DNA from: Nitrospira sp. ND1
GTDB lineage: Bacteria; Nitrospirota; Nitrospiria; Nitrospirales; Nitrospiraceae
NCBI RefSeq assembly: GCF_900170025.1
Contig: NZ_FWEX01000006.1
Span: 900,795 to 964,794, forward strand
Direction: 5' to 3'
DNA: 64,000 bases
Below the pieces are notes generated by a model. It was not told where the DNA came from. It did not search any database and worked only from the letters and a program-made list of their open reading frames with translations. Made by a program: the position numbers and the translations under genes. This document shows, piece after piece, positions 28,397 to 35,790 of the stretch; the first letter of the stretch is position 1, and every line of letters begins with the position of its first letter.

Positions 28397-29299
28397 ATGA
28401 GCAAAGAGCGAATCAAAATTTCGCCGGACCTATATGACATCATGCCGTCGGACTATCAGGACCTCGTTCAAAGCGCGACCTATGGGAAAGAGGACCGTGG
28501 CTGGAAAGATATTGGAACCTCTAAAGAACTGATTGAGCAGCACTCCTTGTGCGCCGGTTGCCCTGAATCCATGGCCTTTCGCTATATCCTGGCCTCACTC
28601 CCAAACCCTGAGGATACGGTGATGGTCGGTTCCACAGGCTGCACCAGCCTCGTGTTTCCCATGGTGGCTGTGCACAACATTCACTCCCTCTTTGGCAATC
28701 AAAACGCCATTGCATCCGGGCTGAAGCGAGCCCTGAGCGTGAGATTCCCTGACCGCGTGAAAGACGTAGTCGTCTTGGCAGGCGATGGTGCGACGGTCGA
28801 TATCGGCCTGGACATGACCCTGCAAGCCTGGTTCCGCCAGGAAAAGTTCACGACCATCTGTTTCGACAATGAACTGTACGCCAATACCGGTGGCCAGGAG
28901 AGCGGCCTGATGCAAAAAGGCTTCGTTGCCAAAATGGCCCCGGTTGGAAAACTGTTCGACAAAGTCCGTTTGCCTGAAATTGCCCGAGAGTCCGGCTGTC
29001 ACTACGTCGTTAACTGCACAGTGAGCAAGCCGTCACTTGTGGAAAAGGTGATTCGGAATTCCGTCCTCATTGCACGTGAAATTGGACCTACGTATATCCA
29101 GCTGTACACGCCGTGCATCCTTGAAATCGGCAAGAACAGCATGGAAGGCCTCCAGGAAATGCGTGACTCTGAAAAGCCAACTGAGCGATTTGCTTATAAA
29201 GAGTATGTCAGCGAACCGGCGAAGCAGTTCCTGGCTGAACTAGCTGCTAAGGACAAGGAACGCAAAGCCGCCGCAAAACAGTTAGCGGGAAAAGCTTAA
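28397..29299 (+). CDS. porB: 2-oxoacid:ferredoxin oxidoreductase beta subunit
   Basis: TPP- and [4Fe-4S]-binding subunit. The 300-residue product has CAGCPES (C52, C55) for the cluster. The TPP/Mg motif reads GDGATVDIGLDMTLQAW, then DNELYANTGGQESG. A further Cys lies in HYVVNCTVSKPS. A GGAGG lies 9 bases before the ATG. It follows the alpha gene by 69 bases and is followed by gamma after 17 bases, which is the usual tight A-B-G arrangement. Confidence 0.93.
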   Translation: MSKERIKISPDLYDIMPSDYQDLVQSATYGKEDRGWKDIGTSKELIEQHSLCAGCPESMAFRYILASLPNPEDTVMVGSTGCTSLVFPMVAVHNIHSLFGNQNAIASGLKRALSVRFPDRVKDVVVLAGDGATVDIGLDMTLQAWFRQEKFTTICFDNELYANTGGQESGLMQKGFVAKMAPVGKLFDKVRLPEIARESGCHYVVNCTVSKPSLVEKVIRNSVLIAREIGPTYIQLYTPCILEIGKNSMEGLQEMRDSEKPTERFAYKEYVSEPAKQFLAELAAKDKERKAAAKQLAGKA

Positions 29300-29316
29300 G
29301 GAATCGGAGGTCGCTC

Positions 29317-30024
29317 ATGATCAAGAAGAGACTCAATATTCGCATGTCCGGGTTGGGTGGGCAAGGCGCCGTGACGGCAGCCCACGTAATGGCCATGGCC
29401 GCCAACCGAGACGGAAAGTTTTCCATTTCGAATCCATTTTTTGGCGCTGAAAAACGAATGGCTCCCGCAGAAAGTTACTGTCGGATCGGGATTGAGCGGA
29501 TCTATGACCGGGGTGAGTTGGTATTTCCCGATGTGATCGAAGTATTTCATCCTCAAGTTATTACGATGGGCAAGAGCTACACCATGCCCTTCTACTCCGG
29601 TGTCAAAGAGGGGGGGGTTGTCATCATCAACTCGGCCCAGCCTCTCTTGTCAGAAGAAGATATCAATCGCCTCAAGGACCTGAACGTGGCCTTGTTCTAC
29701 ATTGCGGGAACCGAGCTCGCGATCGAAGTCGCCGGTACCGAGCTCTCGACGAATATGTCGATGATCGGTTCGGTCGCAGGTATTACCAAATGCGTCTCAA
29801 TGGAAGCTCTCGACGGCGCCTTGCAAGAACGATTCGGCAAGAAGTTCGTGGCATCCGGTGGTACCGCCTCCTTGGATGAAGCGATCAAGAAGAAGTTCGC
29901 CAAGAAAGAAATGCTATTGGCGAAGAACCTGGCAACAGTCAAGCGAGCCTACGAAATCGCAAGCGAATGGGCTGATAAGAACAAGGTCGAGTTGCGGGTT
30001 GGCAATCCTGCCGTTGCAGCTTAA
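29317..30024 (+). CDS. porG: 2-oxoacid:ferredoxin oxidoreductase gamma subunit
   Basis: CoA-binding gamma domain. The 235-residue protein begins with KKRLNIRMSGLGGQGAVTAAH, the Rossmann-like GxGGQG motif of the family, followed by PFFGAEKRMAPAESYCRI and KSYTMPFYSGVKEGGVVIIN. TNMSMIGSVAGITKC is the conserved central segment. The C-terminal ~70 residues form a helical extension rich in lysine. GGAGG sits 8 bases upstream of the ATG. The delta ferredoxin gene follows after 23 bases. Confidence 0.92.
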   Translation: MIKKRLNIRMSGLGGQGAVTAAHVMAMAANRDGKFSISNPFFGAEKRMAPAESYCRIGIERIYDRGELVFPDVIEVFHPQVITMGKSYTMPFYSGVKEGGVVIINSAQPLLSEEDINRLKDLNVALFYIAGTELAIEVAGTELSTNMSMIGSVAGITKCVSMEALDGALQERFGKKFVASGGTASLDEAIKKKFAKKEMLLAKNLATVKRAYEIASEWADKNKVELRVGNPAVAA

Positions 30025-30047
30025 CGAGAGAGAAGGAACCACGTCGC

Positions 30048-30326
30048 ATGTATAACGTAGCGCAAGTGATCGACGAGAAGTGCGTGGCCAAGAAGGGCTG
30101 CCGCCTCTGCATCATGTATTGCCCGGAAGCCAACTGCTTGGACCTTAACTCGACCAAAATGGTGGCGGAAGTCACAATTGATCGTTGTAAGGGATGCGAA
30201 CTTTGTGTCGTTGTCTGCAACGCCGCCAAACACGAAGCGATTGAGATGCAGGCAGTCAGCGCCACTGGGCAGCTGATGAGCCACAAGGGCGAGTCCGCAG
30301 GCCTCGGGCAAGCCTACCAAGGGTAG
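30048..30326 (+). CDS. porD: 2-oxoacid:ferredoxin oxidoreductase delta (ferredoxin) subunit
   Basis: A 92-residue 2[4Fe-4S] ferredoxin-like subunit that takes electrons from the complex. The first cluster motif is C12-x5-C18-x2-C21-x3-C25-P, where the first spacing is x5 rather than the usual x2. The second is C47-x2-C50-x2-C53-x3-C57 followed by Asn rather than Pro. An extra Cys (C30) is present. It is the last gene of the operon and is followed 17 bases later by a strong terminator. Confidence 0.92.
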   Translation: MYNVAQVIDEKCVAKKGCRLCIMYCPEANCLDLNSTKMVAEVTIDRCKGCELCVVVCNAAKHEAIEMQAVSATGQLMSHKGESAGLGQAYQG

Positions 30327-30342
30327 CGAGTCGCGTTGTCGC

Positions 30343-30380
30343 AAGGCCCCATAGCGTTCCACGCTATGGGGCCTTTTCTT
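30343..30380 (+). terminator. Intrinsic terminator of the OFOR operon
   Basis: AAGGCCCCATAGCG (30343-30356) pairs perfectly over 14 bases with CGCTATGGGGCCTT (30362-30375), loop TTCCA, followed by TTCTT. It could act in both directions. Confidence 0.95.
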
Positions 30381-30403
30381 GAACTGAGCACTGAGAGGAT
30401 CCC

Positions 30404-30673
30404 ATGGAACGTGAAGACAATGTGCTCGATGAACTGCTTCGTGATATCGCCGGCCTGCTGAATGAATATCCCAAGGCGATTGAGCGGCAAGCCGCAGCCA
30501 TACACGCCGGAGGAAAAGACCCTGAATTAGCCGAGAAACTCATCAAAGCCGCCGATACGATGCGGGATAGCGGGAATCTCTACCTCACCTGGGCAAAACA
30601 TTTTGCCGCGCTGGCGGAAGGAAATACGGACGCCTCATCAGACGAAGACGAGACTGATGATTTCGGCATCTAA
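30404..30673 (+). CDS. Small acidic hypothetical protein
   Basis: An 89-residue, mostly helical soluble protein (LDELLRDIAGLLNEYPKAIE, then EKLIKAADTMRDSGNLYLTWAKHFAAL) with an acidic C-terminal tail (SSDEDETDDFGI). I do not recognise a family. AGAGGATCCC precedes the ATG at 30404. It sits between the OFOR terminator and tRNA-Asn and has no signal peptide or membrane segment. Codon usage and helix pattern look genuine. Confidence 0.7.
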   Translation: MEREDNVLDELLRDIAGLLNEYPKAIERQAAAIHAGGKDPELAEKLIKAADTMRDSGNLYLTWAKHFAALAEGNTDASSDEDETDDFGI

Positions 30674-30701
30674 AAAAGTCTCCCCCTTCTCTCTTTAGTT
30701 T

Positions 30702-30710
30702 TGCTAGAAT
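30702..30710 (+). promoter_or_regulatory. Extended -10 promoter for tRNA-Asn
   Basis: TGCTAGAAT matches the extended -10 form (TGn plus TAGAAT, 30705-30710), about 28 bases before the tRNA. No good -35 is visible at the proper spacing. Confidence 0.5.
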
Positions 30711-30737
30711 GCCGACGATTATCTTGAATCTCTTTGT

Positions 30738-30813
30738 TCCCCGGTAGCTCAGTTGGTAGAGCAGCCGGCTGTTAACCGGCTGGTCGCAGGTTCGAGTCCT
30801 GCCCGGGGAGCCA
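30738..30813 (+). tRNA. tRNA-Asn (GTT)
   Basis: Complete 76-base cloverleaf with encoded CCA. The acceptor TCCCCGG pairs with CCGGGGA, the D-arm is GCTCAGTTGGTAGAGC, the anticodon stem GCCGG/CCGGC encloses a loop with GTT, and the T-arm is GCAGGTTCGAGTCCTGC. Discriminator base is G, as in Asn tRNAs. Confidence 0.97.
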
Positions 30814-30822
30814 CAATACAAA

Positions 30823-30862
30823 GGGGGCTGACGGAATAACACCGCCAGCCCCTTCTCTTTTT
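30823..30862 (+). terminator. Intrinsic terminator after tRNA-Asn
   Basis: GGGGCTGACGG pairs with CCGCCAGCCCC (one internal mismatch, loop AATAACA), followed by TTCTCTTTTT. It sits directly after the tRNA and before the convergent aldolase gene. Confidence 0.9.
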
Positions 30863-30885
30863 GCCTGATCTTTCTTACCTCTTCA

Positions 30886-31521
30886 CTAGGACGACTGTTT
30901 AGGCAAGGGCTTCGAAACAACTCCACTCTTCAAAACAATCTCGCAAATATGATCGAGCCGCTCGATGTGTTCATAGGCTCCCCAAGGGTCCGTCGCGACG
31001 GCGCACACACCGTGATTCATCTGCCCGACAATGTCAAATTCCAGCGTCCCATCCTGCTTCAACCCCAGGCACTCTGCCGTCACATCCGCCAGATCACGTG
31101 ACAAGGCCGGCAATGCAGGGACCGTGCGGCCTACACGCGTATAACGTGAGATCTCGGGAAACTCCGCACTCATCGCCTGCAAATCGATTCCGGCATAGAT
31201 CGCAGCCACAATGTGGGTCGCATGGACGTGAACGACCGTCCTCGTCTTCTTCGTGTCCTTCTGCAGGTTCCAGTGCATCCACAGCTCCCCGGATGGCTGT
31301 TGCCCATCACGCACCTTTGGCACAAGTTGGCCGGTCACAGGATCAGTCAGAACCTCCAACCGCACGATGTGTTCTGGATGGACAATCGTCTTTCGCCATC
31401 CGGACGGTGTGATATACAGGTACTTGCCCGCCCGTTTCCGCATGCTGATGTTACCGTCTCGGGTCGTAATCCAACCTCGTTCATACACTCGCCTCATCAC
31501 ATCACCGATTGCAGTCAGCAT
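30886..31521 (-). CDS. Class II aldolase/adducin-family protein
   Basis: A 211-residue zinc enzyme fold. Visible are the N-terminal helix with GWITTRDGNISMR (the GN-S substrate loop), YITPSGWRK, the SGELWMHWNLQ element with the catalytic acidic residue, and the zinc-binding HVHATH; the third His lies in MNHGVCAVATDPWGAYEHIERLDH. Such enzymes include fuculose-phosphate aldolase, ribulose-5-phosphate epimerase and methylthioribulose-phosphate dehydratase. The sequence alone does not decide between these. It stands alone between tRNA-Asn and a divergent hydrolase. Confidence 0.85.
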   Translation of the reverse strand: MLTAIGDVMRRVYERGWITTRDGNISMRKRAGKYLYITPSGWRKTIVHPEHIVRLEVLTDPVTGQLVPKVRDGQQPSGELWMHWNLQKDTKKTRTVVHVHATHIVAAIYAGIDLQAMSAEFPEISRYTRVGRTVPALPALSRDLADVTAECLGLKQDGTLEFDIVGQMNHGVCAVATDPWGAYEHIERLDHICEIVLKSGVVSKPLPKQSS

Positions 31522-31612
31522 ACCTGCCTCCCTGGGGAATCAACTTTCCAATTTCTGTTATCGGTTCCTCACCCGCAACCCTTGAGGGGAGAAGGCACCG
31601 GCCCGACAGAAA

Positions 31613-32647
31613 ATGAAAAGTGCGCAGGGAGCGGCATTTGTTTATGATGAGCCGGATATGACTGCGCTAGATGGATTCATTCCCGCACTCCTGCTCCGTA
31701 ATCCGCATCTCATGACTTTGATACCTCGCTACTGGTCTCGGGAGGCGATAGGAGCACCCCTCCCTCAGGTGACACGTCGATTCACTACCGAACCGAGAAC
31801 CCAGCTGCAGGGCTTCTGTCACTGGCAGTCTCACCCCCGGAGTTCCCCGACCCTCATCCTGCTCCACGGGCTTGAGGGCTCCGCAGACTCCCACTACATG
31901 CGCGGGATGACGACCAAAGCCTACCGTGCGGGATTTAACGTCATCCGCATGAACCAACGTACCTGCGGCGGCAGTGACCACCTGACACCGACACTGTACA
32001 ACAGCGGGCTCAGTAACGATTATCGAGCGATCATCCAGGAATTGCGGGAACGCGATCACCTGTCTCGGATGTGGCTAGTGGGATATTCGATGGGCGGAAA
32101 TCTCGCCTTGAAAGCGGCAGGAGAGATGGGACAGTCTGATCCGACGTTAGCAGGTGTGGTAGCGGTCAGCCCGAATATTGATCCCACGCTGTGTGTGGCA
32201 GCCCTCGAGCAACCCAGGAATTGGCTCTATCACTGGCACTTCCTGTCGAGTTTAAAGGCGAGAATGCGAAGAAAAGCAGCGCTCTTTCCCGATACCTGGG
32301 ACTTGTCGCCGTTGGGTTCGATGAAAACGATCACCCAGTTTGACGAAGCCTACACCGCCCGGGACGGAGGGTATCGGGATGTTGTCGATTACTACGACCG
32401 AGCAGGAGCCCGTCACGTGCTCCACCAGATCGCCGTTCCCACACTGATCATCACGGCTCAAGACGACCCATTCATTCCCGCTACGATGTTCGATACCCCG
32501 GCGATCCGACACAATTCCAATATTACACTGATGATGCTGCGCTACGGAGGACACTGTGGATTCTTTCAGAAACGGTGTCCGCAGGAGGACCGGTTTTGGG
32601 CTGAAAATAGAATCCTCGAATGGGTAGGTCGGATGGTCACGACATAG
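31613..32647 (+). CDS. YheT-family alpha/beta hydrolase
   Basis: A 344-residue alpha/beta hydrolase of the YheT/EMB8 (ABHD1/3) family. It shows FIPALLLRNPHLMTLIPRYW (family-typical N-terminal motif), the oxyanion strand ILLHGLEGSADSHYMRG, FNVIRMNQRTCGGSD, the nucleophile elbow VGYSMGGNLAL, the acid in ITAQDDPFIP and the His in RYGGHCGFF. Substrate is unknown; family members act on lipids or esters. The start could also be the ATG at 31658, since the first 15 residues are not conserved and no clear ribosome binding site supports 31613. Confidence 0.88.
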   Translation: MKSAQGAAFVYDEPDMTALDGFIPALLLRNPHLMTLIPRYWSREAIGAPLPQVTRRFTTEPRTQLQGFCHWQSHPRSSPTLILLHGLEGSADSHYMRGMTTKAYRAGFNVIRMNQRTCGGSDHLTPTLYNSGLSNDYRAIIQELRERDHLSRMWLVGYSMGGNLALKAAGEMGQSDPTLAGVVAVSPNIDPTLCVAALEQPRNWLYHWHFLSSLKARMRRKAALFPDTWDLSPLGSMKTITQFDEAYTARDGGYRDVVDYYDRAGARHVLHQIAVPTLIITAQDDPFIPATMFDTPAIRHNSNITLMMLRYGGHCGFFQKRCPQEDRFWAENRILEWVGRMVTT

Positions 32648-32748
32648 ACATAGCAGTCTTCCGAGATCCGCGGCATATCTCCATACCCATTTGGGAGAGA
32701 ACAGATTCGGTCGGATAGCGAAGCCCCACCGCCAGTTACTCTTGGGCG

Positions 32749-35700
32749 TCAGGTACTCGCTTTGACGGGCGCAGGCGGCTTGCCAAACTGTTCATCCAAC
32801 CCGAGGTGAGGCCTGGCGAGAAACGCTCCGGCCAGCTTTCTTCCGTCATCGAAGGCAGGCTGCGCAGCCTGCCACTCCGCAATAGGTGGATTCACGGGAA
32901 GATTGACCATGAATCTCGTACCATGGCCCACCTCACTGGCTACCTCAACATACCCCCCATGCTCCTGAACGATCTGGTGCGCAATGGTCAAGCCGAGCCC
33001 GGTTCCCTCACGCTCGCCGCTCTCGTGCTTGGTGGTATAGAACGGATCGAAGATATGGTCTAGATCCTGCGGGTCGATTCCCGGCCCACTATCCTCGACT
33101 TCGATCTGAACCCATGGCTCATTCACCGGCTTGACAAGTTTGCGAGTGCGAACGGAAAGGCGGCCCCCCTGGTCACCGCCGATGGCTTCCATCGCATTGA
33201 TAAATAAGTTCAGCAAGACCTGCTTGATCTGCTGCCGGTCCAGTTTCACGTACGGCAGATCGCTCGCCAGTTCTTTCTGAATCGTGATGGCCTTGCTGCT
33301 CGCCTTCACCTCGATAAAGTAGAGGCAGGACGACACCACGTCATTCAAGCTTTCCTGAGTAAGCTTCGGCGTCATATAACGCGCATAGTCCAGAATCTCA
33401 TGCACCAGCCGCTCGATCCGCTCAACGTCTTCACACACGACCTGGCTGAACTGCTCCATAAACTCTACATCGTCACGGCGTTCAGGGGCCAGCTGAACGA
33501 ACGTCTTGATGGAGGTCAACGGGTTTCGAATCTCATGGGCAAACCCGCCGGCCATGGTTTCAAGCGAGCGCAACCGGTCGGTACGGCGCATCAACAACTG
33601 GGACCGACGGAGGTCCTCATATAAGAGCGCATTGTCGATCGCGATCGCCGCATGCTGCGCGAGGGTCTTGAGAAGGGCCAACTCTTCGGTCGAATACATG
33701 CCATGATTGGCCCGGCGGCCTAAGTTACAAAAACCTACCAGCCGGTCCTTGCTGATCAGCGGAATACAGACCTCGGACTCCAACGCTTTCAAGGTGTCGA
33801 GCAAGCGCAGATGCTCCGTATCGGCCTTGTCGTATTCGATTTCTTCCCGGACAAGGGCGGTCTCTGTCCGCAACAAGGTCTTGGGAAATTCTCCCTCCAT
33901 CTTAATCGGAGGCACGACAGCCTCACGCGTCACGAACCCGTAGGAGGCTGTCAAGCTATAGATCCCTTGTTCCTTATCGAGAACATAGACGGAGGCCGTT
34001 TTGATGTTCATCACACGCGCGAGCGTTTGCACAATTTCTTTTGTGAGGGATTTCAGTTCAAGGATCGCCACAAGAGACTTCGAAAACTGCACCAACGTAT
34101 CGTAGGCATCGTAGCGCTCTCGAAAGAGCGTCTGCCCGATCGCGCGCTCGACCCCCTTCTGAAGGTTCGCCAAGCCGCTCGATACGATCACAAATAAACC
34201 GAACAGCACCCCGGCCAGAAGATAATGGAACGTCCCGGTAAAGATCCGGATGACCAGCAAGATCATCATGTAGGCCGGAATCAGGCCCATCAACTTGATC
34301 GACAACATCACCTTCGGCCGACTCGGGACGAACGACACATCCATCAACTCGTATCGAGCGATGGCATAGGCCACGACGGTGACCGAGAGGCCGGCCAGTA
34401 AATACCCGACCGGATAGAACCCCACGCCATAATTCTGGAGGAAATCGAGAGAGGCAAGGAATCCAAGCGCGAGGGCCACAACCGTATATTTCAGCTGAGC
34501 GCCGAGCAGCGGGGATGAACTGAGGTGGAGCCGATACCCCTGATACAGCCGATAAACCGTCAAACCCCCGCCCGCCACCACGTATGCGACCAGCCAGGGA
34601 TGGAGCACCCCGGCCTTCGGATATCGGCCCCAATAGTAGACATACTGACCATCTACCAGATACGGCGTGAACAACAGGCTCCAAAAAAGCGCGCCGACGG
34701 CATAATTCCACACAATCAGGCGATCATGCGCAGCCCCTCCGGAGAGACTCTGCGCAAAGTGATAGGTCAGCGCAGGCAAGAAGACCACTCCCGTGTAAAT
34801 CACCTGCACCCAGAAGAGCGCCTCATCCTCGCGTGACGCGGAGAACAGCATGAAACAGCCGAATAACCAGAGACAGGCGGCCCCGCACACCGCGCTGAAG
34901 ATCGTATTCGACGTGGAACGGGGATTGTTGCTGAGCACCCAGAGCGCACAAATCAGGAACAGCGTTCCGGCCAACAACGGAGGGGTGGAATGTCCGGTCG
35001 CGCGATTACTGAGCACCGCGCCGATGGACGTCGCCACGACAATAATCGCCAGCACGATGGCATATCCGAGCCCCTTGTTCAGTACGACGCTGATATTCAT
35101 CAGCCGGTATCGAACGATCGTGTACGCCATCAGAGCCGTATACATCGTGATGAGCACCGTGCCGTAGGGCAACAGCGGTACGCCATACCAGAGAGGGAAA
35201 TTCGTGGCCCCGCCCGCATACCCGATGATGCTGGCGGCCAGCATGTACGCATATTGATGGCGCCGGATGCCATTCGCATCCCGAAGAGCGACCCCGACGA
35301 GCGAGGTTGCGTAGACGACATACCAGAGGAAATACAGCAGGAAAGGATGGAAGAAGAGGCCGGGAACCGGCCAAAAAGAGAACGACATCGCAGGGTGCAC
35401 CCCGGCCACGAACCAGGGCGTCGTATCGGCCAGCAGAAACAGTGCCGCCAGACCATAGCCGATCTTCAGGGCTTTGGCGTGGCGCGCGGTAATGTCAAGA
35501 AACGTGACGGTGTGGTGAAAATACAGAATCGGGATGAGAGATGCGCCGGCCATCACCAAGCGCAGCAGACTCAGCGCAAGGTCTTTGGACTCCGTGAGTT
35601 GCCAGCCACAGTAGAAGACGCTCCAAAAGGCAATGCTCAGACAGTACAGCCCGTAAATCCGGTTGCGTGCAGCGGCAGGATCTCGGAAGTAGACGAACAT

Positions 35701-35757
35701 TCCGAGCCCTGTCGCAGCCAACGCATTCACCAGGGCGCTGAACGCGAGCACTTTCAT
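32749..35757 (-). CDS. Membrane histidine kinase with two tandem 7TM sensor regions
   Basis: A 1002-residue kinase. The first ~230 residues form a seven-helix sensor of the HisKA_7TM type ending AYTIVRYRLMNISVV. A second copy spans about 255-480 and ends AYAIARYELMDVSFV, so the sensor has been duplicated. Two or three more hydrophobic segments follow (485-530), then a GAF domain (about 555-710), the dimerisation domain with phospho-acceptor H741 in GGFAHEIRNPLTS, and an ATPase domain with N-box, DSGPGIDPQDL (G1) and GTGLGLTIAHQIV (G2). The layout resembles PrsK-type kinases of exosortase systems. It starts 33 bases after the four-domain fusion gene, its likely operon partner; no response regulator is next to it. 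Confidence 0.92.
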   Translation of the reverse strand: MKVLAFSALVNALAATGLGMFVYFRDPAAARNRIYGLYCLSIAFWSVFYCGWQLTESKDLALSLLRLVMAGASLIPILYFHHTVTFLDITARHAKALKIGYGLAALFLLADTTPWFVAGVHPAMSFSFWPVPGLFFHPFLLYFLWYVVYATSLVGVALRDANGIRRHQYAYMLAASIIGYAGGATNFPLWYGVPLLPYGTVLITMYTALMAYTIVRYRLMNISVVLNKGLGYAIVLAIIVVATSIGAVLSNRATGHSTPPLLAGTLFLICALWVLSNNPRSTSNTIFSAVCGAACLWLFGCFMLFSASREDEALFWVQVIYTGVVFLPALTYHFAQSLSGGAAHDRLIVWNYAVGALFWSLLFTPYLVDGQYVYYWGRYPKAGVLHPWLVAYVVAGGGLTVYRLYQGYRLHLSSSPLLGAQLKYTVVALALGFLASLDFLQNYGVGFYPVGYLLAGLSVTVVAYAIARYELMDVSFVPSRPKVMLSIKLMGLIPAYMMILLVIRIFTGTFHYLLAGVLFGLFVIVSSGLANLQKGVERAIGQTLFRERYDAYDTLVQFSKSLVAILELKSLTKEIVQTLARVMNIKTASVYVLDKEQGIYSLTASYGFVTREAVVPPIKMEGEFPKTLLRTETALVREEIEYDKADTEHLRLLDTLKALESEVCIPLISKDRLVGFCNLGRRANHGMYSTEELALLKTLAQHAAIAIDNALLYEDLRRSQLLMRRTDRLRSLETMAGGFAHEIRNPLTSIKTFVQLAPERRDDVEFMEQFSQVVCEDVERIERLVHEILDYARYMTPKLTQESLNDVVSSCLYFIEVKASSKAITIQKELASDLPYVKLDRQQIKQVLLNLFINAMEAIGGDQGGRLSVRTRKLVKPVNEPWVQIEVEDSGPGIDPQDLDHIFDPFYTTKHESGEREGTGLGLTIAHQIVQEHGGYVEVASEVGHGTRFMVNLPVNPPIAEWQAAQPAFDDGRKLAGAFLARPHLGLDEQFGKPPAPVKAST

Positions 35758-35790
35758 CTCAGGTACTCTGGTAAAGTCGAGGCCGTGTCA

